A stretch of 64,000 bases of DNA, from contig NZ_LYPL01000003.1 of NCBI RefSeq assembly GCF_001662075.1, positions 310,001 through 374,000 on the forward strand, given 5' to 3'. The position numbers and the translations under genes are program-made. Origin of the DNA: Rhizobium bangladeshense. GTDB lineage: Bacteria; Pseudomonadota; Alphaproteobacteria; Rhizobiales; Rhizobiaceae. The notes beneath the pieces are model-generated. The model made no database searches. It was given only the letters and a program-made list of their open reading frames with translations, and was not told the DNA's origin. Shown here one piece after another: positions 45,268 through 54,784 of this stretch; the stretch's first letter is position 1, and every line of letters begins with the position of its first letter.

Positions 45268-46185
45268 ATGTCCGACACCGCCCTCATCGAAACCGCCCGC
45301 GATTTTAACCGCTTCTATACGAATTTCCTCGGCCTGCTGAACAAGGCCTATCTCGGCTCGCCCTACACGCTGACGGATGCCCGCATTCTCTTCGAGATCG
45401 GCTCGCATCGGGGCGTCAGCGCCGTGGCGCTCGCTCGCGACCTGCATCTCGACCCGGCTTATCTCAGCCGCATACTCAAGCGCTTCCGCGCCGAGGGACT
45501 GATCGAAACCAACCCCGATCCGGCCGATCTGCGTAGCCAGATCATCACCGTCACCGAACGGGGACATGCGCAATTCGAGGAACTCGGCCGGCGCGCCAAT
45601 GCGCAGATCGCCGCCCGTTTCGACACGCTTGCGACCGGCGAGCCGGAGGCGGTCGTCTCCGCCATGGACAAGATCCGCGCCCTGCTCGACCCCGCTGCCA
45701 AACCCGCGCCCGCCGTCATCCGCCCCCACCGCGCCGGCGATATTGGCTGGATCGTGCAGAGCCAGGGGCGCTTCTATGCCGAGGAATATGGCTGGGACTT
45801 GCGCTTCGAGGCGCTGGTCGCCGAGGTCGCCGGCAAATTCCTCGCCAACTTCGACCCCGCCATGGAATATTGCTGGATCGCCGAACGCGGCGGCGTCAAT
45901 GTCGGTTCGGTCCTCGTCACCAATGGTGGCGATGGCATCGCCAAGCTGCGGCTGCTCTATGTCGACAAATCGGCCCGCGGCCTCGGGCTCGGCAAGCTGT
46001 TGGTCGACGAATGCATCCGCTTCTGCAGGCAGAAGCGCTACCGCGAGCTTTCGCTCTGGACCAACGACATGCTGGAGACGGCCCGCGCCATCTATATCAA
46101 GGCCGGCTTTCACCTTGTCTCCGAGGAGAGACATCGTATGTTCGGCCCTGAATCCAACGGCCAGACCTGGGTCCTCGCCCTCTGA
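45268..46185 (+). CDS. MarR-GNAT fusion protein
   Basis: The 305-residue protein joins a MarR winged helix (1 to about 145, with LTDARILFEIG, ALARDLHLDPAYLSRILKRF and NPADLRSQIITVTERG) to a GNAT acetyltransferase (about 155-305, with LRLLYVDKSARGLGLGKLLVDECI as acetyl-CoA loop and ARAIYIKAGFHLVSEE). Such fusions are known; the acyltransferase may act on an antibiotic-like compound or protein that the MarR part senses. ATG 45268 follows CCTGGAGATC. Confidence 0.88.
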   Translation: MSDTALIETARDFNRFYTNFLGLLNKAYLGSPYTLTDARILFEIGSHRGVSAVALARDLHLDPAYLSRILKRFRAEGLIETNPDPADLRSQIITVTERGHAQFEELGRRANAQIAARFDTLATGEPEAVVSAMDKIRALLDPAAKPAPAVIRPHRAGDIGWIVQSQGRFYAEEYGWDLRFEALVAEVAGKFLANFDPAMEYCWIAERGGVNVGSVLVTNGGDGIAKLRLLYVDKSARGLGLGKLLVDECIRFCRQKRYRELSLWTNDMLETARAIYIKAGFHLVSEERHRMFGPESNGQTWVLAL

Positions 46186-46217
46186 ATTTGCTGCGTCGCA
46201 AAAGTTTCGCTTGATTT

Positions 46218-46233
46218 GGAAACGATCATTTCC
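46218..46233. promoter_or_regulatory. TetR operator candidate
   Basis: GGAAACGATCATTTCC is a near-perfect 16-bp palindrome (two mismatched positions) 13 bases before the TetR start, typical for an autoregulatory operator. Confidence 0.55.
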
Positions 46234-46246
46234 TAATTAGGCGGAC

Positions 46247-46870
46247 ATGACCGACGCCGGCCTCACACCAGATGAAACAACGCGCAGCCGTGGCCGGCCG
46301 CGCGAGTTCGATATGGACGCAGCGCTGGATTCGGCCCTGCGGGTGTTTTCAGAACGCGGCTACCACGCCACCTCGATCAGCGATCTGACCGAGGCAATGG
46401 GCCTCGCCTCCGGCAGTATCTACAAGGCGTTCAAAGACAAGCGCGGCGTCTTCCTCGCCGCTTTCGGCCGTTATCGTCAACTCGGTCGGCGGCGTCTGGA
46501 AGCGATGATTGCGTCCGCGGCGACGGGTCGCGAAAAAGTCTTCCAGATGGTGATGTATTATACGGAGCTCTCTTATGGCGATGCCGGCCGCAAAGGCTGC
46601 CTCGTCGTCGGCGGCGCCAATGATTTCGCCCTGTTGGATGAGGAAACCGCCGCCCATGTCGCGACCGCCTTTGCCGCGGACGAAAAGCTGATGGCCGATC
46701 TCATCCGCACCGGCCAGGCCGATGGCACGATCCCGCAAACGGTGGACGCGGATGCCGCCGCCCTCGCCTTCCTCTGCCTCACCAAGGGCCTGCGCGTCAT
46801 CGGCAAGACGGGACGCACCCGTCAGGAAATGATGTCAGCGGCCGAAGCCGCGATGAAGCTCGTGAGCTGA
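46247..46870 (+). CDS. TetR-family regulator
   Basis: The 207-residue protein begins with the RGRPREFD lead-in, and its helix-turn-helix lies at about 38-62 (ISDLTEAMGLASGSIYKAFKDKRGVF). The ligand domain is of the TetR_C class with GRKGCLVVGGANDFALLD. It is 101 bases upstream of a drug-type MFS exporter on the same strand, which it probably represses along with itself. Confidence 0.9.
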   Translation: MTDAGLTPDETTRSRGRPREFDMDAALDSALRVFSERGYHATSISDLTEAMGLASGSIYKAFKDKRGVFLAAFGRYRQLGRRRLEAMIASAATGREKVFQMVMYYTELSYGDAGRKGCLVVGGANDFALLDEETAAHVATAFAADEKLMADLIRTGQADGTIPQTVDADAAALAFLCLTKGLRVIGKTGRTRQEMMSAAEAAMKLVS

Positions 46871-46971
46871 AAACAGGCGAGCGAATACCGGCACCCGGTC
46901 GAGGATCGGGTGTTGCAACCAGCATTTTTGCATTCAATCTTCCCGATCTTCGAACAATACCGGAGTTTCAA

Positions 46972-48186
46972 ATGAGCATTTCAGCCACTACGCCGGATGA
47001 GGCCGTCTCACGGGCCCTCTCCCCCTGGCTCACCTTCCTTTTCGCCACTGCCTGCGGGCTGGTGGCAGCCAATCTCTATTACGGCCAGCCGCTTGCCGGG
47101 CCGATCAGCGCCGATCTCGGCTTCACGCCGGCCGCGACCGGGCTGATCGTCACGCTGACGCAGATCGGCTACGGCCTCGGCCTGCTGCTGATCGTGCCGC
47201 TCGGCGACCTCACCGAAAACCGCCGGCTGGTGCTGGCGCTGGTCGCCGTCTCCGCACTCGCCTTGATCGGTGCCGCGCTGTCGACGACACCCGCCATGTT
47301 CCTCACCGCCTCGCTGTCGATCGGCCTTGCCTCGGTCGCCGTCCAGGTGCTCGTGCCTTTCGCCGCGAACATGGCGCCGGATGCGACGCGCGGTCAGGTC
47401 GTCGGCAATGTCATGAGCGGCCTGCTCTGCGGCATCATGCTGGCCCGCCCCTTTGCAAGCTTCGTCGCCGAGGCCTCCTCCTGGCACATGGTCTATTACG
47501 TCACCGCGGCGCTGATGCTGGTGCTCGCCGTCGTCCTGCGCGCCAACCTGCCGGTCCGCGTGCCGAAGACCAAGCTCGGCTATGGGGAACTGCTCGCCTC
47601 CATGGCGCATCTGGCGCTGACCTCGCGGGTGCTGCAGCGCCGTGCGCTCTATCAAGCCGGCATGTTCGGCGCCTTCAGCCTGTTCTGGACGACGACGCCT
47701 CTGCTGCTCGCAAGCCCGGCCTTCGGCCTGACGCAAAACGGCATCGCCCTATTCGCACTTGCCGGGGCGGCCGGCGCCGTCGCCTCGCCGATCGCCGGCC
47801 GGCTTGCCGATCGCGGTATGACCAAGGTCGCCTCGACGATCGCCATGCTGCTCGGCATGGCCTCCTTCCTGATCAGCCATTTCGCCGCTGACGGCTCGCT
47901 CACCGCAATGATCTTGCTGACGGGGGCCGCGATCATGCTCGATTTCGGCGTGACGACCAACCTGGTCTGCGGCCAGCGTGCCATCTATGGGCTGAACCCG
48001 GAACATCGCAGCCGGCTGAACGGCCTCTTCATGGCCACCTTCTTCGCAGGCGGCGCGCTCGGCTCGGCGCTCGGCGGCTGGGCCTATGCCACCGGCGGCT
48101 GGACGATGACCGCCTGGATCGGCTTCGCCTTTCCGGCACTCGCCTTCATGCTGTTCCTGACGGAAGGGCGCGGCAAGGAAGCCTAA
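46972..48186 (+). CDS. MFS transporter, drug-efflux type
   Basis: The 404-residue protein has twelve predicted membrane helices, the loop motif [13 protein letters not shown] (a variant of the MFS motif A) and [15 protein letters not shown] near the end. [13 protein letters not shown] in helix 1 marks the YgaY/purine-like DHA1 subgroup found in many proteobacteria. Substrate unknown; control by the TetR protein upstream suggests export of a toxic compound. It ends overlapping the HxlR gene by four bases, tail to tail. Confidence 0.88.
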   Translation: MSISATTPDEAVSRALSPWLTFLFATACGLVAANLYYGQPLAGPISADLGFTPAATGLIVTLTQIGYGLGLLLIVPLGDLTENRRLVLALVAVSALALIGAALSTTPAMFLTASLSIGLASVAVQVLVPFAANMAPDATRGQVVGNVMSGLLCGIMLARPFASFVAEASSWHMVYYVTAALMLVLAVVLRANLPVRVPKTKLGYGELLASMAHLALTSRVLQRRALYQAGMFGAFSLFWTTTPLLLASPAFGLTQNGIALFALAGAAGAVASPIAGRLADRGMTKVASTIAMLLGMASFLISHFAADGSLTAMILLTGAAIMLDFGVTTNLVCGQRAIYGLNPEHRSRLNGLFMATFFAGGALGSALGGWAYATGGWTMTAWIGFAFPALAFMLFLTEGRGKEA

Positions 48187-48599
48187 CCATCGGCGGAATC
48201 AAAACGCGAGCGGGCGGCGCGCACCGCGTCATGGTTCGCTTCCGCCCAGTTCAAAAGCTGCGACAGCGGCTGGTAGAGCGAACGTCCGAGATCGGTCATC
48301 GAATATTCGACGCTCGGCGGCTTGGTCGGGAAGACTTGGCGATTGACATAACCATCCCTCTGCAGGTCGCGCAGCGTCTGCGTCAGCATGCGTTGCGAGA
48401 TATCAGGCAGCATCCGCCGAAGCTCGCCGAAGCGGCGGGGCTCGGCCGCCAGCACTTCGAGCAGTAGCGTCGACCATTTGCCGCCGATCTGCTGCATCAT
48501 GTCCCTGACCGGGCAATTGGAAAAATCGAGGCCGGCGAGATCGATCTCGCGCCGCATCCCCGGCATCCTGTTCTTGAGGCTGAGGACCTCGCTGCTCAT
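48183..48599 (-). CDS. HxlR-family regulator
   Basis: The 138-residue protein has the HxlR winged helix ([59 protein letters not shown]). The cysteine in DFSNCPVRD is in the position used for redox or quinone sensing in QorR/YodB/HypR-type members. It is divergent from a quinone-reductase-like NAD(P)-binding protein, matching the QorR/qorA-like arrangement. Confidence 0.9.
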   Translation of the reverse strand: MSSEVLSLKNRMPGMRREIDLAGLDFSNCPVRDMMQQIGGKWSTLLLEVLAAEPRRFGELRRMLPDISQRMLTQTLRDLQRDGYVNRQVFPTKPPSVEYSMTDLGRSLYQPLSQLLNWAEANHDAVRAARSRFDSADG

Positions 48600-48678
48600 G
48601 GGATGGTTCCTTTTCAGTAACGTACAGCCGAAAAACTGCCTCCTTTACACTGCGAAGTCAATTCCTATTCTAGCGTTA

Positions 48679-48693
48679 GTCTCTTTTTGAGAC
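48679..48693. promoter_or_regulatory. Small dyad in the HxlR promoter region
   Basis: GTCTC, five T residues, GAGAC, located 28 bases before the NAD(P)-binding protein gene and 80 bases before the HxlR gene. It is the only clear dyad in the divergent gap. Confidence 0.35.
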
Positions 48694-48721
48694 CATCATC
48701 AAACGCAGAAGGAAATGACGT

Positions 48722-49627
48722 ATGAGCGAAACCATCCTGGTCACCGGCGCCGCCGGACAGCTCGGCCAGCGTGTCATCCATCACCTCATCCAAACCTACA
48801 AGGTCGCCCCCGGCAAGATCGTCGCGGCGACGCGCAGCCCGGAAAAGCTCGCCGAGCTTGCAAACAAGGGCGTCGTCACCCGCAAGGCCGATTTCGATGA
48901 TGTGGCGGGCTTGGAAAAGGCTTTCGCCGGCGTCGACCGGTTGCTGCTCATCAGCACCGACGCGCTCGACACCCCCGGCAAGCGCCTCGCCCAGCACAAG
49001 GCTGCCGTCGCTGCCGCCACCAAGGCGGGCATCAAGCACATCGCCTATACCTCGATGCCGACGCCCGACGATTCCCTCGTGATCTTCGCGCCCGATCACC
49101 TCGGCAGCGAAAACGCCATCAAGGCAAGCGGCCTCGCCTATACGATCTTCCGCAACGCCTGGTATCACGACAATTACCTGCACGGCATGCCGCACAACCT
49201 GCAGGGCGGCAAATGGTACAGCGCCACCGGCGACGGCAAGATCTCGACCATTGCGCGCGACGACTGCGCCCTGGCGATCGCAGCCGCCCTTGCCTCCGGC
49301 ACATCCGAAAGCGCCACCTATACGCTGACCGGCACCGAACTGCTAACCAACCGACAGGTCGCCGCCACCGTCTCTGAGGCCGCCGGCAAGCCGCTCGACG
49401 TGGTCGACGTCAATGACGAACAGCTCGGCCAGGGCATCCGCGGCGCCGGCCTCCCCGGCTTCATCGCCGACATGCTGGTATCGGCCGACGCCAACATCCG
49501 CGCCGGCAAGTTCGAGATCGTTACTGCAGACTTCATCAAGCTGACGGGTAAACAGCCGCAGCCGCTGAAGGATTTCTTCGTGGCGCATAAGGCCGCGTTG
49601 ACGGCTGCTGGCAGCGCTGCCCATTGA
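48722..49627 (+). CDS. NmrA-like NAD(P)-binding oxidoreductase (QorB type)
   Basis: The 301-residue protein is an atypical short-chain dehydrogenase. It has the N-terminal dinucleotide motif ILVTGAAGQLGQRVI, KIVAATRSPEKL after the second strand, and IKHIAYTSMPTPDDS with a C-terminal NmrA-like part. It closely resembles NADPH:quinone oxidoreductase 2 (QorB). Paired with the cysteine-containing HxlR regulator, a role in quinone or diamide detoxification is likely (inference). Confidence 0.88.
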   Translation: MSETILVTGAAGQLGQRVIHHLIQTYKVAPGKIVAATRSPEKLAELANKGVVTRKADFDDVAGLEKAFAGVDRLLLISTDALDTPGKRLAQHKAAVAAATKAGIKHIAYTSMPTPDDSLVIFAPDHLGSENAIKASGLAYTIFRNAWYHDNYLHGMPHNLQGGKWYSATGDGKISTIARDDCALAIAAALASGTSESATYTLTGTELLTNRQVAATVSEAAGKPLDVVDVNDEQLGQGIRGAGLPGFIADMLVSADANIRAGKFEIVTADFIKLTGKQPQPLKDFFVAHKAALTAAGSAAH

Positions 49628-49700
49628 ACATTCTGCTCATCCCTGCGCTTGTGGCAGGGATGAGCGGTCTGGTTTTGAATGAGAAACTCGTACCTCAGAT

Positions 49701-49770
49701 GAGTCACTCACGGCGCCGACGCGCCGTGGGTCGATTCTGTGACATCCCTTGGGACAAGGCCCCCCGAGGC
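49701..49770. repeat. Palindromic element, half copy C
   Basis: GAGTCACTCACGGCGCCGAC to CTGTGACATCCCTTGGG matches the right half of the element at 41073-41231. The left arm is missing. Confidence 0.65.
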
Positions 49771-49802
49771 GCAGGAATGGAGGATAGGAGGTGCCGTGGG
49801 AC

Positions 49803-49965
49803 ACCCCCCTCTGCCCTGCCGGGCATCTCCCCCACAAGGGTGGAGATTGGCTGGGCGCAATGGCTTCCCCAAACAACTACCGTATAGCTACTGCGGGAAC
49901 GATGGTCCAACCTCTTGCCGATCTCCCTCCTTGTGGGGGAGATGCCCGGCAGGGCAGAGGGGGGT
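49803..49965. repeat. Palindromic repeat with 45-base arms
   Basis: Arms at 49803-49847 and 49921-49965 are inverted with only two mismatches. They contain CTGCCCTGCCGGGCATCTCC and GGAGATGCCCGGCAGGGCAG. Together with the half copy before it, this fills 49628-50033, in which no gene is supported. Confidence 0.85.
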
Positions 49966-50033
49966 AACCCCAGGCGCTGCAGATGCGACAGCAAAACCAG
50001 TTGATGCCACCGTGCCGTCGCTGGACGATACTT

Positions 50034-50786
50034 TCAAACCTTCTGCCCGCACGCCCTGCAGAACCGCCGCACCGTTTCCGCCATGCCATATTCCAGCGCA
50101 TCGGCGGTCAGCCCATGGCCGATGGAAACCTCGGCAAGATCAGGAATGCGCTTCACCAGATCAGGCAGGTTTGCGACCGTCAGATCGTGCCCGGCATTGA
50201 CCGCAAGGCCGATCGCCACGGCCGCGTCCGCCGTCTTCCCCAACGCTTCGAGAATCGGGGCGGCCCGCTCCGGTGCGTCATAGCAGCCGCCATAGGGGCC
50301 GGTGTAAAGCTCGATCCGGTCAGCGCCCACCGCCTTGGCGATCTCGACCGCTTCGGCATCGCCGTCGCCATCGGCAAAGAGCGAGACGCGGCACCCCATC
50401 GTCTTCAGCCGCGCGACGACATCGGTGAGGAAAGCCTGATGTTTGCGGAAATCCCAGCCGTGATCGGAGGTTGCCTGGGAGGGATCGTCGGGCACCAGCG
50501 TCACCTGCTCGGGTGCGGCGCCGGCACAGAGATCGAGGAACTCGTCAGTCGGGTAGCCCTCGATGTTGAACTCGGCCTTGGGGAACTCATCGTCGATCAG
50601 GTTGCGGATGACGGGCAGGTCGGAAAATCTTATATGGCGCTGGTCGGGGCGCGGATGCACCGTCAGGCCGCTGGCGCCCGAGGCAAGCGCTATGCGCCCG
50701 AAGGTTTCGACGCTCGGCCAGGGCAGATCACGCCGGTTGCGCAGCATGGCGATGGCGTTGAGATTCACGGAGAGCTTGGCGGGCAT
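50034..50786 (-). CDS. pdxJ: Pyridoxine 5'-phosphate synthase
   Basis: The 250-residue protein is a complete PdxJ barrel: [16 protein letters not shown] at the start, [65 protein letters not shown] and [16 protein letters not shown]. It condenses 1-deoxyxylulose 5-phosphate with aminoacetone 3-phosphate to pyridoxine 5-phosphate in vitamin B6 synthesis. It is alone, with no pdxA next to it. Confidence 0.97.
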   Translation of the reverse strand: MPAKLSVNLNAIAMLRNRRDLPWPSVETFGRIALASGASGLTVHPRPDQRHIRFSDLPVIRNLIDDEFPKAEFNIEGYPTDEFLDLCAGAAPEQVTLVPDDPSQATSDHGWDFRKHQAFLTDVVARLKTMGCRVSLFADGDGDAEAVEIAKAVGADRIELYTGPYGGCYDAPERAAPILEALGKTADAAVAIGLAVNAGHDLTVANLPDLVKRIPDLAEVSIGHGLTADALEYGMAETVRRFCRACGQKV

Positions 50787-51236
50787 GTTTGATATCCATC
50801 GGCGCTGAAACGGAGGTTCCGCTTTTAAGCCAAGTGCCCGGCGATGGCCAACGAGATTCGCGAATGGATCCTATACCGGTTGCTGATGGGATGCCGTAGG
50901 GTCGAGGTTCGCTGGCCACCGCCGCGCCGACAGCAGTAATTCTCGTCGCCCCTGAAGATGGCCGGCCGATGCCGCAAGGCGGCGGATGTTTTACTGCAGC
51001 ACACGGCAACAGCCTGCGATTGATGCCGTCGCGTTGCTATCCCATTTAAAAGAGATTATTTTTAGCACTTCTAAAAAAGATCGTTCACGCATAACGTGGA
51101 CATTGTGTCGCGTAAACGTACGCCGCGTACTGCTTCTTTCCCCCTGTAAGACGCTCAGAGGAAACCCCACTCGCCGCGACCGGGAAGCAACTGGCAAAAT
51201 CCGCATGAGGTGCAACAACATGCCCTAGGAGGGTTC
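50787..51236. other. Spacer between pdxJ and the MerR-LuxR gene
   Basis: 450 bases without a supported gene. The part 51040-51075 is AT-rich (AAAAGAGATTATTTTTAGC) and is followed by several small dyads around CGTACG at 51117-51131. The promoters of both divergent genes must lie here, but I cannot define them. A small RNA cannot be excluded. Confidence 0.35.
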
Positions 51237-51929
51237 ATGCCAGACGGCTCCAAACGCCTGTTTGCTACCGCCGGTATCACTTCGGAGGCCCGGTCGAAAT
51301 ACCGGTTCCTGCCTTCGGCCGCGCTGCCGCCGGATCTGCCTGATGGTCCCGTGCCTATTGCCGATATGGCAAACGCATTCGGCGTTACGCACAGGACATT
51401 GCATTTTTACGAAGAAAAGGGATTGATCTCGGCCAATCGCATCGGCCTGATGCGGGTCTACGGCCAGGACGACGTGATGCGCATGGCCGTCATCACCGTC
51501 TGCCGCGAGACTGGCATGCCGATCGCCGTCATCCAGGAATTGATGCACGAACTGCGCGGCGCCGATTCGCAGGAAACGGCCGAAGCGATGTTCCGCGAGG
51601 CCCTGCAGGTGCGCAAGCGAGAGCTGACGGCCGAAATGTCGACGCTGCACCGCCAGCTCCAGCAGGTCGGCGATCTTCTGGATTTCGACGACGGCATGGA
51701 AATACAGCCACTCAACGACAATCAGGACAGTTCCAGCCTCACCTCCCAGGAACGGCGTTGCCTGGAACTGATGGCCGAGGGCTATTCCACCCAGCGCATC
51801 GCCCGGGCGCTCGACCTGAAGCATGACGAGACCCGCGACCTCGAAGCCGGAATCATCCTGAAATTCCGTGCCAACAACCGCTTCCAGGCGATCGCCAAGG
51901 CCGTTCTGCTCGGCATCGTGCAAGCATAA
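51237..51929 (+). CDS. MerR-type regulator with C-terminal LuxR-like HTH
   Basis: The 230-residue protein carries a MerR helix-turn-helix at about 40-75 (PIADMANAFGVTHRTLHFYEEKGLI). A coiled dimer helix (about 100-160) follows, then an acidic linker. A LuxR/GerE-like helix-turn-helix at about 165-225 (LTSQERRCLELMAEGYSTQR, then IARALDLKHDETRDLEAGI) is next, ending NNRFQAIAKAVLLGIVQA. ATG 51237 has TAGGAGGG upstream. No metal or drug ligand domain is obvious. Having two different DNA-binding domain types in one chain is unusual; the target is unknown. Confidence 0.8.
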   Translation: MPDGSKRLFATAGITSEARSKYRFLPSAALPPDLPDGPVPIADMANAFGVTHRTLHFYEEKGLISANRIGLMRVYGQDDVMRMAVITVCRETGMPIAVIQELMHELRGADSQETAEAMFREALQVRKRELTAEMSTLHRQLQQVGDLLDFDDGMEIQPLNDNQDSSSLTSQERRCLELMAEGYSTQRIARALDLKHDETRDLEAGIILKFRANNRFQAIAKAVLLGIVQA

Positions 51930-51968
51930 TTCCGCTGACGGCCGCCACCGTCCCCTTCCCAACTGGGA

Positions 51969-53096
51969 TCAACGCACGATCGTCAGCGTCTCCGCCGCGC
52001 GCGTGATCGCCGTATAGAGCCAGCGTTCCCTGGTGTCGCGAAAAGCCCAGCTCTCGTCGAAGAGCACGACGTCATTCCATTGCGAGCCCTGCGCCTTGTG
52101 GACGGTCAGAGCATAACCATAGTCGAACTCGTCATAGCGCTTGCGGGTGTTCCAGGGAATCTCGCCGTCGACATCCTCGAAGGCCTGTTTGAGCAGCTTG
52201 ATCTTGGCCGCACCGCGATCCATGTCGTCGTCTTCGGGACGGACGAGGAGATTGATGCCCGGCTTCGTCGTTTCCTTCGACGAGGTCATCACCTGCCAGA
52301 GCGAGCCGTTGAGCAGGCCCTTGGCCGGATCGTTCCGCAGGCAGACGAGCTTGTCGCCGGTCTGCGGATAATCGGCGGAAAAACCCTTCAATTCGCGCAG
52401 GCGCTGATTGTAGCGCCGCCGCGTCCTGTTGGTTCCGACGAGCACCTGGTCGGCGTCGAGCACGAGTTGCTGCGTCACCTCGTTCTTCGAAATCACCTTG
52501 GCCGTGCCGTAGTCGCCATACATGATCTCGTTGCCTTCGCGCACCTGCATGGCGAGCTTGATGATCGGATTGTCGCGCGCCTGCCGGTGGATATCCGTCA
52601 GCAGGTAATCCGGCTCCTGATTGGTGAAGTAGCCGCCGCCCGAAACGGGCGGCAGCTGGCCGGGATCGCCGAGCACCAGGATCGGCGTGCCGAAGCTCAT
52701 CAGATCCTTGCCGAGCGCCTCGTCCACCATCGAGCATTCGTCGACGATGATCAGTGCGGCTTTCGCGACGGGGCTCTGCCGGTTGATCGAAAACATCGGT
52801 GCGATCGAGGTCTTGCCGGTTTCCTCGTCTTCCACCGCCTCCTCACCGCGCGGGCGATAGATCAGCGAATGGATCGTCTTGGCGTTGGAGGCGCCGCGCG
52901 AACGCAGCACTTGCGCCGCCTTGCCGGTGAAGGCGGCAAACAGCACGTCGCCATCGACATTCTCGGCAAAATGCCGGGCAAGCGTCGTCTTGCCCGTTCC
53001 GGCATAGCCGAACAGGCGAAAGAGCGGCGAGCGCCCTTCGTTCAGCCATTTCGAAACAGCCTTGAGGGCTTCGTCTTGTTGCGGCGCAAATTGCAT
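51969..53096 (-). CDS. RecD-like ATP-dependent DNA helicase
   Basis: The 375-residue protein is a compact superfamily 1 helicase. It has Walker A FGYAGTGKTTLARHF (29-43), Ia AAFTGKAAQVLRSRGASNAKT, Walker B LIIVDECSMVDE, III VLGDPGQLPPV, IV-V region LVCLRNDPAKGLLNG, and VI YALTVHKAQGSQWNDVV with the terminal YTAITRAAETL. This is the AAA_30/UvrD_C_2 arrangement of RecD2/Dda-like proteins, without a RecD N-terminal extension. It probably acts alone in 5'-3' unwinding; no recB or recC is near. Confidence 0.9.
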   Translation of the reverse strand: MQFAPQQDEALKAVSKWLNEGRSPLFRLFGYAGTGKTTLARHFAENVDGDVLFAAFTGKAAQVLRSRGASNAKTIHSLIYRPRGEEAVEDEETGKTSIAPMFSINRQSPVAKAALIIVDECSMVDEALGKDLMSFGTPILVLGDPGQLPPVSGGGYFTNQEPDYLLTDIHRQARDNPIIKLAMQVREGNEIMYGDYGTAKVISKNEVTQQLVLDADQVLVGTNRTRRRYNQRLRELKGFSADYPQTGDKLVCLRNDPAKGLLNGSLWQVMTSSKETTKPGINLLVRPEDDDMDRGAAKIKLLKQAFEDVDGEIPWNTRKRYDEFDYGYALTVHKAQGSQWNDVVLFDESWAFRDTRERWLYTAITRAAETLTIVR

Positions 53097-53179
53097 GACC
53101 AGACGACTTGGCAGGATTCGCCTGACTTAGGCAAGGCGGAAACTGACGCGGCACGGCCGATGGCGGCAGATCCCTGCAC

Positions 53180-54106
53180 TCACCCGTTCCAGCCCCGGTC
53201 CGCGCCGCTTGCGCACATCGACGGGTCCTGCCCCATCGCATCCATCAGAAAATCCAGAACCGTCTTGACGCGCAGCGGCATGTTGCGTCGCGAGGGATAG
53301 ACGACGGTGACCGGCAGCCGGCTCGGCTGGAAATCCTTCATCACCGTGATCAGCCGGCCGGCGGCGATGTCGGGCTTGGCGATGATGTGGGAGAGCACCG
53401 CAAGGCCTGCGCCGGCAAGGGCCGCCCTGTGAATGGCGACGGCGTTGCAGGCGGTCAGCCGCGGCGAGATCCGGACGGTCATGTCTTCCGAGCCGTTCGA
53501 AAAGGACCATATGTTGGCCTCGCCTGCCCTGCTGTAGCACAGGCATTCGTGATCCTTGATGTCCTTCGGCGCGCGGGGCGCCGCCCTGCGTGCGAGATAG
53601 GCGGGAGACGCGACGAGGAAGGCCGTCGTCCAGCCGATCCGCCGGCAGACGAGGCTGCTGTCGGCGACCGGGCCGAGGCGCACTTCGAGATCGAGGCGCT
53701 CCTCGATCATATCCGAGCTTTGCTCCCTGAAAAGGAGCTCGACCGAGAGCTTCGGATGGGCGGCGAGAAGATCGCCTAGCCGCTCGCTGAGATAGAGGCC
53801 GAGTGGTGCCGGAACGCTGAGCCTGACTTTGCCCGAAGCGATCGCTCCATCCGATCCGGCGGCATCGCCGAGCTCCTCCACCGCTTCGAGTATCCTTACC
53901 GCCATCGGCATCATCCGCTCCCCCTCCGCCGTCAGCGACAGGCCGCTCGTCGTGCGATGCAGGAGGCGGGTGTTGAAATGACCTTCAAGTGCCGCGACCT
54001 GTCGCGAGACTGCCGGCTGGGTCACGTCGAGATCATGCGCGGCGGCTGAAAACGAGCCCGTCTCCACGACACGCTGAAAGGTCCGCAATGCCGAAACGAT
54101 ATCCAT
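53180..54106 (-). CDS. LysR-family regulator
   Basis: The 308-residue protein has the LysR helix-turn-helix (FSAAAHDLDVTQPAVSRQVA at about 18-37) and a type 2 periplasmic-binding-like effector domain (KVRLSVPAPLGLYLSERLGD and on). It is divergent from the AhpD-like gene with a 131-bp gap, but the most striking sites there match the Rrf2 gene rather than a LysR box. It may still regulate that operon. Confidence 0.9.
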   Translation of the reverse strand: MDIVSALRTFQRVVETGSFSAAAHDLDVTQPAVSRQVAALEGHFNTRLLHRTTSGLSLTAEGERMMPMAVRILEAVEELGDAAGSDGAIASGKVRLSVPAPLGLYLSERLGDLLAAHPKLSVELLFREQSSDMIEERLDLEVRLGPVADSSLVCRRIGWTTAFLVASPAYLARRAAPRAPKDIKDHECLCYSRAGEANIWSFSNGSEDMTVRISPRLTACNAVAIHRAALAGAGLAVLSHIIAKPDIAAGRLITVMKDFQPSRLPVTVVYPSRRNMPLRVKTVLDFLMDAMGQDPSMCASGADRGWNG

Positions 54107-54182
54107 GACAGGCCCCTCATACTTTTGCGCATAGGCGTTATACCGCCAGACTAAGCGAGAATGACTTTACAGTCCAGCAATT

Positions 54183-54220
54183 AAGGATATCTTCCATCCA
54201 TAAGGATACCAAATGTCCTT
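54183..54220. promoter_or_regulatory. Tandem 19-bp sites shared with the Rrf2 promoter
   Basis: Two adjacent 19-bp units follow AAGGATA-N5-(T/C)(A/G)TCC. The first is AAGGATATCTTCCATCCAT (54183-54201) and the second AAGGATACCAAATGTCCTT (54202-54220). The same pattern, AAGGATACAGAATATCCGC, lies at 58140-58158 before the Rrf2 gene. They end 17 bases before the AhpD-like start, so binding would block transcription. Confidence 0.65.
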
Positions 54221-54237
54221 AATAACGGGAGAAAGAC

Positions 54238-54717
54238 ATGACCCAGCGATTGAACTACGCCCAGCAGTCCCCCGAGCTTTTCAAGAAGTTCATGGAATTC
54301 AGCATGGCGCTGAGGAGCAGCGTGATCGACGAGAAGCTGCAGGCCCTGGTCGAAATCCGGGCTTCGCAGATCAACGGATGCGGCTTTTGCCTCGACATGC
54401 ATGTGAAGCAGGCAAAGATCCATGGCGAGAGCGAGCTGCGGATCTATCACGTCGCCATCTGGCGGGAATCGAACCTGTTCATCCCCCGCGAGCGCGCAGC
54501 GCTTGCCTGGACCGAAGCCCTGACGAAGCTGCCCGAAGGCGGCGTTCCCGACGAGATCTACGAGCGGGTTCGCGGCCAGCTTTCCGAAAAGGAAATCTCC
54601 GACCTGACCTTCGTCGTCATGGCCATCAATGCCTGGAACCGCGTCAATGTCGGCTTCAAAACCGTGCCCGGCACGGCCGACAAGGCCTATGGCCTCGATA
54701 AGGCTGGCCTGAACTAA
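54238..54717 (+). CDS. AhpD/carboxymuconolactone decarboxylase-like protein
   Basis: The 159-residue protein is a CMD-domain protein with the AhpD peroxidase signature: the redox CxxC with following His in NGCGFCLDMHVKQAK (about 44-58) and a preceding glutamate in LVEIRASQ. Such proteins reduce peroxides by a thiol relay. The ATG has GGGAGAAAG upstream. It heads a row of four same-strand genes and is controlled by AAGGATA-type sites. Its likely regulator, a cysteine-rich Rrf2 protein, lies at the far end of the row. Confidence 0.88.
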   Translation: MTQRLNYAQQSPELFKKFMEFSMALRSSVIDEKLQALVEIRASQINGCGFCLDMHVKQAKIHGESELRIYHVAIWRESNLFIPRERAALAWTEALTKLPEGGVPDEIYERVRGQLSEKEISDLTFVVMAINAWNRVNVGFKTVPGTADKAYGLDKAGLN

Positions 54718-54784
54718 CCCTCGCAATTCATTGAGAAGATTCAATTTTGACGCTGCCGCGCCCCGGAGCGAAGGGAGACCCGTT

